Assembly: GCA_022791875.1 (NCBI GenBank)
Contig: JAAVZX010000024.1
Coordinates: 62,001-126,000 of the forward strand
Reading direction: 5' to 3'
Origin: Oscillibacter sp.
GTDB taxonomy: Bacteria; Bacillota; Clostridia; Oscillospirales; Oscillospiraceae
Length of the DNA: 64,000 nucleotides
The stretch's first letter is position 1. Each line of letters starts with the position of its first letter. The translations under genes and the position numbers were made by a program. Below are positions 15,849 through 22,498 of this stretch, piece by piece. The notes beneath the pieces were generated by a model. That model saw only the letters and a list, made by a program, of their open reading frames with translations, did not search any database and had not been told where the DNA came from.

Positions 15849-16308
15849 CGGGGGCCTCCGTTTCTTCGGATTCTTCTGCGGGGGCGATGTAGGGGTCTTC
15901 CAGGCTCGTCAGGTTCGATGCGTCGAAGACCATTTTTTGGCATTTTTCACAGTGCCACGTGATTTTGTGCATGATGAAATCGCCGTCGGTGTCCACCCGG
16001 TACGCGCCGGTTTTGTCCTTTACGAACCAGGCCGTTTTGTAGATGCCGGGATACCAGTGGATGGAGTCGCGGCCTGTGATCATGTAGCCCTGCGTCATGG
16101 GCGCGCCGCACCAGGGGCAGGGTTCCGGGGGCAGGAGCTTGGACGCGTCCTTCGCTTTCGCGTCCGATTTGCGCTTCGCGTTCCAGGCTTCCAGGGCCTC
16201 CAGGGGGCTCTTTTTCGGGGCGGCTTCCCGGGGCGTTTCATGGACCGTGGGCTTCCGGCGCTCCGGCTTGCGGTCCCAGGGGTCGTCACTCTTGTTCCAG
16301 ATTGCCAT
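15829..16308 (-). CDS. Zinc-ribbon protein (DUF6487-like), copy 2
   Basis: A 159-residue paralogue of the following gene. It carries CPWCGAPMTQGYMITGRDSIHWYPG and a distal WHCEKCQK ribbon half, plus an N-terminal DPWDRKPERRK motif shared with copy 1. It is presumably cytosolic; no membrane segment is visible. The ATG at 16308 has a GGAGGAAG site inside the end of mutY, giving a 23-base overlap. Family DUF6487-like; function unknown. Confidence 0.75.
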   Translation of the reverse strand: MAIWNKSDDPWDRKPERRKPTVHETPREAAPKKSPLEALEAWNAKRKSDAKAKDASKLLPPEPCPWCGAPMTQGYMITGRDSIHWYPGIYKTAWFVKDKTGAYRVDTDGDFIMHKITWHCEKCQKMVFDASNLTSLEDPYIAPAEESEETEAPDVPQKE

Positions 16309-17371
16309 GTTCTTCCTCCTGTTCCAGGACTTTCAGCGCTTCCGCGCAGCAGCGGGAAAAGGCCGAGGGGACGGCGTGAGAGCGCAGGGCGGCGGCGTCC
16401 ATCCATACAAATTCCGGAGGGCCGCTGCCGGAAACTTCCAGCGTGTAGTTGATCATACGCCACTCCACATGGGTAAAAATATGCCTGGACAGCAGCTTTG
16501 AACGCCATGCTTTGGGCGTCAGGCCCCAGGCGCTGACGGCCTCGGACGCGGCGGGCTCGGAGAGGGTGCTTTCCGCGTTCGGGAACTCCCAGAGGCTGGC
16601 CAGGAGGCCGGTGGGGGGGCGCTTGCGCAGGGCGATTTGGCTGCCGCGCAGGAGTAAGAAGACGGTTTTTTCTTCGATGCGGCGGGTCTTTTTCGGGGGC
16701 TTGACGGGAAGCGTCGGGGCGGTGCCGCGGGCGTGGCCCAGGCAGTTGTCCCGCAGGGGGCACAAAAAACATTGGGGCGGGCCGTTGGGGCCGCAGATGG
16801 TGGCTCCCAGCTCCATCAGGGCTTGGTTGAAGATGGGGATGTCCGATGCGTCTTCGGGGAAGATGCTTTGGACTTGGGCGCGGATTTTTTTCCGGGCTGC
16901 GGGGGCTATTATGTCGTCGCGGCAGTCCGTCAGGCGCGTGACGAGGCGCAGGACGTTTCCGTCTACGGCGGCTTCCCGTTGGCCGAAGGCCGCGGACGCG
17001 ATGGCGGCGGCGGTGTATTCGCCGATGCCGGGGAGGGTCAGGAGGCCCGTGTAGTCCTCCGGAAAGCCGCCGCGGGCCGCGACGATTTGGGCCGCTTTTT
17101 GCAGATTGCGGGCGCGGCTGTAGTAGCCTAGACCCTCCCAGTGCTTGAGAAGCACGTCCTCCGGGGCCTCCGCTAAAGCCTCCACCGACGGGAACGCTTC
17201 GAGAAAACGGGCATAGTAGCCCAGGACCGCCGCTACCCGCGTCTGCTGGAGCATGATCTCTGATACCCATATTTTGTAGGGGTCCCGCGTGTTCCGCCAG
17301 GGGAGGGGGCGGGCGTTCGCGCGGAACCAGGTCAGAAGCGGCGGTACGATGGTTGATAAATTTTGTTTCAT
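16286..17371 (-). CDS. mutY: A/G-specific adenine glycosylase
   Basis: A 361-residue MutY, which removes adenine mispaired with 8-oxoguanine in base excision repair. It has the SEIMLQQTRV motif with E38, the helix-hairpin-helix LPGIGEYTAAAI (from residue 113), the catalytic Asp D137 in AVDGNV, and iron-sulfur ligands C193, C201, C204 and C210 (one residue longer than usual in the first gap). The C-terminal ~110 residues are the NUDIX-like 8-oxoG-recognition domain. The ATG at 17371 fits the family start. The promoter's -10 element ends only seven bases before it, so the mRNA may be leaderless. It leads a five-gene operon. Confidence 0.93.
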   Translation of the reverse strand: MKQNLSTIVPPLLTWFRANARPLPWRNTRDPYKIWVSEIMLQQTRVAAVLGYYARFLEAFPSVEALAEAPEDVLLKHWEGLGYYSRARNLQKAAQIVAARGGFPEDYTGLLTLPGIGEYTAAAIASAAFGQREAAVDGNVLRLVTRLTDCRDDIIAPAARKKIRAQVQSIFPEDASDIPIFNQALMELGATICGPNGPPQCFLCPLRDNCLGHARGTAPTLPVKPPKKTRRIEEKTVFLLLRGSQIALRKRPPTGLLASLWEFPNAESTLSEPAASEAVSAWGLTPKAWRSKLLSRHIFTHVEWRMINYTLEVSGSGPPEFVWMDAAALRSHAVPSAFSRCCAEALKVLEQEEEHGNLEQE

Positions 17372-17378
17372 GGGTTGT

Positions 17379-17406
17379 ATTATACCATATAACTTGGAGT
17401 TTGCAA
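17379..17406 (-). promoter_or_regulatory. Promoter of the mutY operon
   Basis: TTGCAA and TATAAT on the minus strand, 16 bases apart. Only seven bases separate TATAAT from the ATG. Confidence 0.6.
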
Positions 17407-17410
17407 GAGC

Positions 17411-17525
17411 CTGGAGGGGGGCCTTTTCGCACGGCCCCCTGGCCCCCCACCAGGGGCGCTGCCCCTGGACCCTGCCAGGGGGAACGTTTCCCCTGCCAGC
17501 CGGGCACCCGGCCTGGACCCCTCCA
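17411..17525 (+). repeat. Dispersed repeat family A, variant copy 3
   Basis: Variant assembled from A-type modules: CACCAGGGGCGCTGCCCCTGGACCC, GGGGGAACGTTTCCCC and GCCGGGCACCCGGC. It lies between the divergent mutY and MerR promoters. Confidence 0.7.
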
Positions 17526-17569
17526 AACCGCGCTCTTTTGTTACTTTTTGCAAATTCACAAATTTGCTC

Positions 17570-17600
17570 TTGACCTTCCACCTGCTGGAAGGTGTATGAT
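17570..17600 (+). promoter_or_regulatory. MerR-type promoter with 19-bp spacer and operator dyad
   Basis: TTGACC and TATGAT are separated by 19 bases, the overlong spacing typical of MerR-controlled promoters. A perfect dyad ACCTTCCA - 5 bases - TGGAAGGT (17573-17593) fills the spacer. It lies 25 bases before the merR-like ATG, indicating autoregulation. Confidence 0.85.
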
Positions 17601-17624
17601 AGGCATATCAAGGGGGTGGTTCCC

Positions 17625-18269
17625 ATGAAAATCAATGAGGTGGAGGCCTTGGTGGGCATCACGCGGAAAAATATCCGCTTCTATGAGTCCGAGGGGCTGC
17701 TGGCGCCGCGGCGGAACTCGGAGAACGGGTACCGCGATTACGGCGAGGCCGAGGTCGAGGTGCTCCAGCGGATTAAGCTCTTTCGGAAGCTGGGCGTGCC
17801 CCTGGAGGAGATTCGCCAGATGCAGAGCGGGACCCATACCGTCGGGGACGGGATGCGGCGGCACCTTGTCTCGCTGGAGCGGGATCGGGAAAATTTGGAG
17901 CAGTCTATCCGGCTTTGTACCCGGCTTACCGGGTGCCAGGAGCGCTTTGGGGATTTGGACGCCGCTGCCGTGCTGGACGAGATGTCCGTTATGGAACAGA
18001 CGGGGACTACTTTCCAGAATAAGCAGAAAAGGGACGTCGGGATTCGGTACGTGGCTCCGGTGGCGATTACCTTGGCGATTGTGCTGCTGATGGGGGCGTT
18101 CTGCGCGGTGCTGGTGTGGGGGCTCCTGTTCGAGGGGGCGTCGCCGTGGCCGCTGGTCGTGACCGTGCTGGCGGTGCCGCTGGTCATTATCGCGGGCGTT
18201 GTGTACGCGCTGGTGCAGAGGATTCGGGAAATCGGAAAGGGGGAGGAAGATGATGCGAAAAACTACTGA
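17625..18269 (+). CDS. MerR-family regulator with C-terminal membrane helices
   Basis: A 214-residue regulator. Residues 1-70 form the MerR winged HTH (MKINEVEALVGITRKNIRFYESEGLL, then NGYRDYG). Residues 80-125 form a coiled-coil dimer helix. Two strongly hydrophobic segments follow (about 143-169 and 175-198), and the chain ends in RIREIGKGEEDDAKNY. A MerR protein with its own membrane anchor is unusual; it suggests sensing at the membrane while DNA-bound. Start at 17625 with AAGGGGGTGG. It overlaps the next gene by about 17-20 bases; that gene and the third share the same hydrophobic-plus-tail C-terminus. The promoter has a MerR-type operator. Confidence 0.85.
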   Translation: MKINEVEALVGITRKNIRFYESEGLLAPRRNSENGYRDYGEAEVEVLQRIKLFRKLGVPLEEIRQMQSGTHTVGDGMRRHLVSLERDRENLEQSIRLCTRLTGCQERFGDLDAAAVLDEMSVMEQTGTTFQNKQKRDVGIRYVAPVAITLAIVLLMGAFCAVLVWGLLFEGASPWPLVVTVLAVPLVIIAGVVYALVQRIREIGKGEEDDAKNY

Positions 18270-18516
18270 CAGGAATCGTAAGAAAATCGCGCCGGTTGTG
18301 GTGGCGGTTCTGGTGGTGGTGTATCTTGCGCCGATCCTCTTGTTTGTGCTGTTGGCATTGGCGGGGGCGGCCGGGATGGAGGCAAGGCTGGCGCTGCCAA
18401 TTCTGGTGGGCTACCTCGTTCTGGGCGGGGCGGTGATCGGGGGCGTGGTGAAGGCTATGATGGAACGGCTCAGGGAGATCGATGGGGGCGAAGAGGATGA
18501 GGCAAGCAAATACTAG
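18253..18516 (+). CDS. Small two-helix membrane protein sharing the MerR tail
   Basis: An 87-residue protein with a basic N-terminus (RKTTDRNRKK), two hydrophobic segments and the tail RLREIDGGEEDEASKY. The helices and tail match the C-terminal half of the preceding MerR protein. The start at 18253 gives good spacing from GGAGG; an ATG at 18250 is equally in frame. It overlaps the end of the MerR gene and is surely in the same operon. I infer a partner or modulator that could pair with the regulator in the membrane. Function unknown. Confidence 0.7.
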   Translation: MRKTTDRNRKKIAPVVVAVLVVVYLAPILLFVLLALAGAAGMEARLALPILVGYLVLGGAVIGGVVKAMMERLREIDGGEEDEASKY

Positions 18517-18751
18517 GCGGGAGGTCAAGCGCAGGAACGCGGTGCGGGGGGCCGTGTCGTCCACGGTGTTCCAGCTGGCGGCGGCGGGGCTGCTGCTGTG
18601 GCTGCGGACGGGGATGGACGGCGTGCTCTCAATGTTGCTGCTGATTCTTGCCGTGTCCAATATCATTACCGTTGTGCCGATGTGGGTGTCCCTGCGGGAA
18701 CGGCTCAGGGAAATAGAAGGGGGTGAGGAAGAAGAAGCGGGCCAATATTAG
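18482..18751 (+). CDS. Second small membrane protein sharing the MerR tail
   Basis: An 89-residue protein with a basic N-terminus (RREVKRRNAVR), two hydrophobic segments (AVSSTVFQLAAAGLLLW and MLLLILAVSNIITVVPMWV) and the tail RLREIEGGEEEEAGQY. It is the third member of the operon to end in R-[IL]-R-E-I-x-[GK]-G-E-E. It overlaps the previous gene by 35 bases if the ATG at 18482 is used; an ATG at 18497 with a GGGGG site is a possible alternative. Function unknown; it may form membrane complexes with the two upstream products. Confidence 0.68.
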   Translation: MGAKRMRQANTRREVKRRNAVRGAVSSTVFQLAAAGLLLWLRTGMDGVLSMLLLILAVSNIITVVPMWVSLRERLREIEGGEEEEAGQY

Positions 18752-18756
18752 GGTGA

Positions 18757-18838
18757 TCTGGCGGAGTTCAGAGGGAACCGTTCCCTCTGGCAGGGTCCAG
18801 GGGCAGCGCCCCTGGCGGGGTCTGGGGCGGAGCCCCAG
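18757..18838 (+). repeat. Dispersed repeat family A, variant copy 4
   Basis: Modules GAGGGAACCGTTCCCTC, CAGGGGCAGCGCCCCTG and GGGGCGGAGCCCC in tandem, between the MerR operon and the YbjQ gene. Confidence 0.7.
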
Positions 18839-18873
18839 TGCGGAGACTAACAATATACAGGAGGTTGTTTATT

Positions 18874-19185
18874 ATGCTGCTTTTGAACATTGACCATGTG
18901 CCGGGAAAGGAAATCGAGGCTTTGGGGATCGTGAAGGGAACGGTCGTGCAGTCCAAGAATTTCGGCAAGGATTTTATGGCCGGGATGAAGACGCTGGTGG
19001 GCGGCGAGATCGTCGGGTATACCGAGATGTTGATCGAGGCGCGGCAGATCGCTACCAAGCGGATGGTGGACGAGGCCCAGGCGCTGGGGGCCGATGCCGT
19101 TGTCAATATCCGGTTCGGGTCCTCGTCTGTGATGCAGGGGGCCGCGGAGGTCATCGCTTATGGCACCGCTGTGAAGGTGCGGTGA
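18874..19185 (+). CDS. YbjQ / UPF0145 family protein
   Basis: A 103-residue YbjQ-family (UPF0145) protein, a small oligomeric cytosolic fold sometimes labelled heavy-metal-binding. Typical segments are VPGKEIEALGIVKGTVV, a GGEIVGYTEMLIEAR helix, and a MVDEAQALGADAVVNIRF repeat near the end. The ATG has CAGGAGG nine bases upstream. Length is normal. Its stop overlaps the next gene's start (TGATG), so the two are coupled. Biochemical role is not known. Confidence 0.85.
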   Translation: MLLLNIDHVPGKEIEALGIVKGTVVQSKNFGKDFMAGMKTLVGGEIVGYTEMLIEARQIATKRMVDEAQALGADAVVNIRFGSSSVMQGAAEVIAYGTAVKVR

Positions 19186-19895
19186 TGCGGGTTACGTTTC
19201 TGGAGCACAGCGGGTTTCTGGTGGAGACCGGGAGCGCCGCGCTGCTGTTTGATTGGTGGAAAGGGGAACTCCCGGCGGTCGCGCCGGGGGTCCCTTTGTG
19301 CGTGTTCGTCAGCCATTGGCATGAGGACCATTTCAGCCCGCGGGTGTTTTCCCTGGACGATGGGGCGCGGGAGGTGCGGTTTGTGCTGGGGCATGGGATT
19401 CGGCTGAGCGAGCGGAATCTGGAGCGGTGGGGCGTCTCGCAGGGGACGGCGGAGAAGTGCCGGGTTCTGCGGGGCGGGGAGCGCTGTGCGCTGCCGTGGT
19501 GCGGGGTGGAGGCGCTCTCGTCTACCGACGAGGGGGTCGCGTTTTTGGTTTCCGTGGATGGAAAGACCGTGTTCCATGCCGGGGATTTGAATTGGTGGCA
19601 TTGGGAGGGGGAGGATAAGGCGTGGAATCATAATATGGCCGCTAATTTTAAGAGGTTCGCGGAGCCGCTTCGGGGGCGGCGGATCGATCTGGCTATGCTT
19701 CCGCTGGATTCGCGGCTGGGAGAGGCCGGGTTCTGGGGGCCGAAGTATTTTCTGGAGCTGGCGGAGATTCGGACGTTTCTGCCCATGCACCAGTGGGGGG
19801 ATTTCGGGTTTACCGGGATGTTTCTGGAACGGTATCCGGAGTTTGTGGGGCGGACGGTGCCGGTGGAACATGATAAGCAACAGTTTATTTTATAA
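19185..19895 (+). CDS. MBL-fold metallo-hydrolase
   Basis: A 236-residue metallo-beta-lactamase-fold protein. The metal-binding HxHxDH motif is at H44, H46, D48 and H49 (SHWHEDHF), followed by GHGIRLSE and an HAGDLNWWHW segment with the second-metal ligands. This is the UlaG-like/YycJ-distant class used for hydrolysis of phosphoesters or lactones; the substrate cannot be told. The ATG overlaps the TGA of the YbjQ gene, and a strong bidirectional terminator follows. Confidence 0.82.
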   Translation: MRVTFLEHSGFLVETGSAALLFDWWKGELPAVAPGVPLCVFVSHWHEDHFSPRVFSLDDGAREVRFVLGHGIRLSERNLERWGVSQGTAEKCRVLRGGERCALPWCGVEALSSTDEGVAFLVSVDGKTVFHAGDLNWWHWEGEDKAWNHNMAANFKRFAEPLRGRRIDLAMLPLDSRLGEAGFWGPKYFLELAEIRTFLPMHQWGDFGFTGMFLERYPEFVGRTVPVEHDKQQFIL

Positions 19896-19900
19896 ATGAA

Positions 19901-19926
19901 GACCGCCGGGGGGCCGGCGGTCTTTT
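19901..19926. terminator. Bidirectional terminator between MBL gene and cdd
   Basis: Stem GACCGCCGG / CCGGCGGTC with four-base loop and T run. Confidence 0.8.
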
Positions 19927-19929
19927 GGG

Positions 19930-20328
19930 TTATTCTTTTAATAGGTAGTCGGGGCCGAAGCCGTGGGGGAGGAGGACCCGGAGGGGGACGGACAGTTCTT
20001 CGCCTTTGGCGTTGAGGGAGATGACCTCCATGTCGGGGTTGAACTCGTACAGGAGCTGGCGGCAGACGCCGCAGGGGGTGCAGAAGTTTTCGCTGCGTCC
20101 GGCGACTACGATGCGGACGAAGTCGGTGTGGCCCTCACTGACGGCTTTGCCGACGGCGACGCGCTCGGCGCAGAGGGTTGGAGAGTAGGCAGCGTTTTCG
20201 ATGTTGCAGCCGGTGAAGACCTCGCCGTCGGAGCATTCCAGGGCCGCGCCGACGGGAAAGTGGGAATAGGGCACATAGGAACGGTCCAGCATGGAGACAG
20301 CCAGTTTTTTCAGTTCATCCAAAGTCAT
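19930..20328 (-). CDS. cdd: Cytidine deaminase
   Basis: A 132-residue homotetrameric-type cytidine deaminase, converting (deoxy)cytidine to (deoxy)uridine in pyrimidine salvage. Zinc ligands are C53, C86 and C89 in CAERVA and PCGVCRQ, with E55 as the proton shuttle; the substrate loop SHFPVGAAL is at 22-30. Length matches the family. AAGGAGG precedes the ATG. It is flanked by the terminator on one side and a family A repeat on the other, so it is probably monocistronic. Confidence 0.95.
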   Translation of the reverse strand: MTLDELKKLAVSMLDRSYVPYSHFPVGAALECSDGEVFTGCNIENAAYSPTLCAERVAVGKAVSEGHTDFVRIVVAGRSENFCTPCGVCRQLLYEFNPDMEVISLNAKGEELSVPLRVLLPHGFGPDYLLKE

Positions 20329-20396
20329 AGTAAACCTCCTTCGCAGAAAGCCGCAAGATATGAAAAGACCACAATAAGCAATTGTTTACAAAAGAG

Positions 20397-20492
20397 GACT
20401 GATCTGCCAGGGCCCAGGGAGGCGCACGCCTCCCTGGTGGGAGTCCAGAGGGCAAAGCCCTCTGGCCGCCGGAGGCCCCCCGTAGGCAGGCA
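20397..20492 (+). repeat. Dispersed repeat family A, copy 5
   Basis: Nearly identical to the copies at 4074 and 63741: GATCTGCCAGGG start, GGGAGGCGCACGCCTCCC palindrome, GGAGGCCCCCCGTAGGCAGG end. Confidence 0.85.
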
Positions 20493-20500
20493 CCATTCGA

Positions 20501-21742
20501 TCACCACTTGATTTCGCGTTGGGGCCGGGAGGCTACGTCCATGATGTCCTTGGCGTCGTAGAACTGGAGGTACTGGTCGCGGGCGCGGCGGAGGGTGATG
20601 CCGTCGGGGTGGAGGCGGTCGCAGATAACGGCGCAGATGTCTTTTTTGATATAGCTAAAACTCTCGACGCCTACGGAGCAGAAGACACGGAAGCCGGTGG
20701 ATTGGAGATATTGGAAGATGGGGCCGGTCTGGGTCCAGTCGTTGCCGTCGGGGCGTTCGCCGTGGGGGTAGAAGAGGATTGTGGTGTCGCCTACCAGGGA
20801 GGCTACTTCGTCTTGCCAGCGTTGGGTGTCGGCTTGGATTTCGGCCAGAGTCAGCTTCTTGCCTGCCAGGCGGATGTGGCCCCAGGTGTGGCTGCCGAAG
20901 GTCCAGCCGGTGCGTTTGAGCTCGGCTACGATGGGGGCTACGGCTTCCCGTTCCTTTTGGCGGGCGGCTTCGCGTTGGTCATCCCAGCTTTTGGTGGACT
21001 TGGCGGTGCGGTAGCCTAAGATGCCCTCGTAGCCGGTGAGGCTGAGACAGCCTTTCGCGCCGAAGGGGGAGAAGTCGGGGTGTTCTTCTACGAACTTGTC
21101 CAGAATGGGAATGGCGTCCAGGTCGCGGCTGACGGTTTCCTGACCTTGGGGGTCCAGGCCCCAGGACCAGATCTTGCCGTCTTCGCCGATGATCAGCTTG
21201 TGGGTGAAGCCGTTTTCAAGCATGTAGGGGTAGTAGTTCGTGTCGTCGTAGGAGAGAATCAGGGGCTTCTTGCCCTCGGGGAGGTAGAGGGTGTTGCGGA
21301 CCATTTTGGGCTGGCCGTCGTCGCCGGTGGTTTCGCTCCAGACGTCGGCAATGTCTACGAGGACGTAGCCTTTTTCGTAGACGCTTTGCAGGATTTTGTT
21401 GTATTCGCCGACCGTGACCATGTAGTCGTCAATGCCGTTGGCCTGGGCGTCGCCGTCGAAGGCCAGCTCGGGGTAGGCGACGACCGGGTGGAAGAAGAGG
21501 TGCTCTACAATGCCGTCCCAGGGGACATAGCCCTCCTTCGGGTCCGCGGGATTGCTGATTTCGTAGGGCTCCGGGGCGGGCGGCTCCGGTTCCTCCGGTT
21601 CTTCCGGCTCCGCGGGGTCCTCGGGGGGCTGCTCCTGACCGCCTGCGGCGGCTTGCTGGGTGCTGCCGCCGCCGGTTTGGGCCGGGGCCGCACAGGCGGT
21701 CAGCAGGATCAGCGCTAACATGAGGGTGATGATTCGGCGCAT
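20501..21742 (-). CDS. Polysaccharide deacetylase lipoprotein
   Basis: A 413-residue exported protein. The N-terminus MRRIITLMLALILLTAC is a lipoprotein signal peptide with a lipobox, so the mature protein starts at a lipid-anchored Cys. A Pro/Glu-rich linker (PEEPEEPEPPAPEPYE) spans the wall. The rest has carbohydrate esterase 4 (NodB) features: LSYDDTNYY as the first motif, HTWGH as the metal motif, and FYPHGERPDGND later. The spacing is longer than in small NodB enzymes and the metal ligands deviate, so activity on peptidoglycan or teichoic glycans is inferred. AAAGGACC precedes the ATG; a TATAAT-like -10 lies at 21774-21779 on the minus strand. Confidence 0.8.
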   Translation of the reverse strand: MRRIITLMLALILLTACAAPAQTGGGSTQQAAAGGQEQPPEDPAEPEEPEEPEPPAPEPYEISNPADPKEGYVPWDGIVEHLFFHPVVAYPELAFDGDAQANGIDDYMVTVGEYNKILQSVYEKGYVLVDIADVWSETTGDDGQPKMVRNTLYLPEGKKPLILSYDDTNYYPYMLENGFTHKLIIGEDGKIWSWGLDPQGQETVSRDLDAIPILDKFVEEHPDFSPFGAKGCLSLTGYEGILGYRTAKSTKSWDDQREAARQKEREAVAPIVAELKRTGWTFGSHTWGHIRLAGKKLTLAEIQADTQRWQDEVASLVGDTTILFYPHGERPDGNDWTQTGPIFQYLQSTGFRVFCSVGVESFSYIKKDICAVICDRLHPDGITLRRARDQYLQFYDAKDIMDVASRPQREIKW

Positions 21743-21837
21743 AGGGTCGGTCCTTTCTGTCGAAAATTGATGGATTATAGTATATCATGGTTTCGACAAA
21801 AAAGAGCAACAATTTGGTGACAAATTCTTTAATCGGT

Positions 21838-21943
21838 GCGGAGGGGGGCTTTGCCCCCTAGACCCCCACCAGAGGCTCTGCCTCTGGACTCCGCCAGGGG
21901 AAACAGTTTCCCTGCCAGCCGGGCTTCCGGCCTGGACCCCGCT
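21838..21943 (+). repeat. Dispersed repeat family A, variant copy 6
   Basis: Modules GGGGGGCTTTGCCCCC, CAGAGGCTCTGCCTCTG, GGGGAAACAGTTTCCC and GCCGGGCTTCCGGC. It lies between the deacetylase promoter and spoVAE. Confidence 0.7.
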
Positions 21944-21968
21944 AACTGGGCTTCTCCTGGGGTGCGGT

Positions 21969-22328
21969 TCAACGCTTGCTGCTTGGTTTGAAGATCGCGG
22001 CCATCAGAACGCCGAAGACTACGGCCGCCGCAATGCCCCCCGCCGCCGCCGACAGACCGCCCGTCAGCACGCCCAGCCAGCCCTTTTCCGCGACCGCCAG
22101 GCGGACGCCCTTTGCCAGCGTGTGGCCGAAGCCCGTCAGGGGGACCGACGCGCCTGCGCCGCCCCATTCCGCAATCGGTTGGTACAGGCCCAGAGCGCTG
22201 AGCAGAACGCCCGCTACTACGTAGCCCGTCAGGATGCGGGCCGGGGTCAGCTTCGTTTTGTCGATCAGAATCTGGCCGATGGCGCAGAGGACGCCGCCGC
22301 AGAGAAATGCGTGCAGATATTCTTGCAT
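21969..22328 (-). CDS. spoVAE: Stage V sporulation protein AE
   Basis: A 119-residue membrane protein of the SpoVAE family, part of the channel that moves dipicolinic acid into and out of the spore. The opening FLCGGVLCAIGQILIDKTKLTPARIL and the later GAGASVPLTGFGHTLAKG block are diagnostic; about four membrane helices are visible. AGGAGG precedes the ATG. In many Clostridia this gene follows spoVAC and spoVAD; neither is next to it here, and rarA is divergent on the other side. Confidence 0.9.
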   Translation of the reverse strand: MQEYLHAFLCGGVLCAIGQILIDKTKLTPARILTGYVVAGVLLSALGLYQPIAEWGGAGASVPLTGFGHTLAKGVRLAVAEKGWLGVLTGGLSAAAGGIAAAVVFGVLMAAIFKPSSKR

Positions 22329-22439
22329 ACTGCCTCCTGTTTCATGAGAATTGATAGGAGGTTTTCCGCGGGGCGGCGTTTTTATGTTGGTTGTTTTTAC
22401 CGAAAGTGCGTTTTGGTGGTGGAAAGCGGCGGCGTGCTG

Positions 22440-22448
22440 TGGTATAAT
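22440..22448 (+). promoter_or_regulatory. Extended -10 promoter of rarA
   Basis: TGG followed by TATAAT, about 50 bases before the rarA ATG; the -35 region is weak, which fits an extended -10 promoter. Confidence 0.5.
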
Positions 22449-22498
22449 TAAAATGTTACGCAGTTCTTTGCGGATTTCTTTGATGGGAGGGAGCGTTT

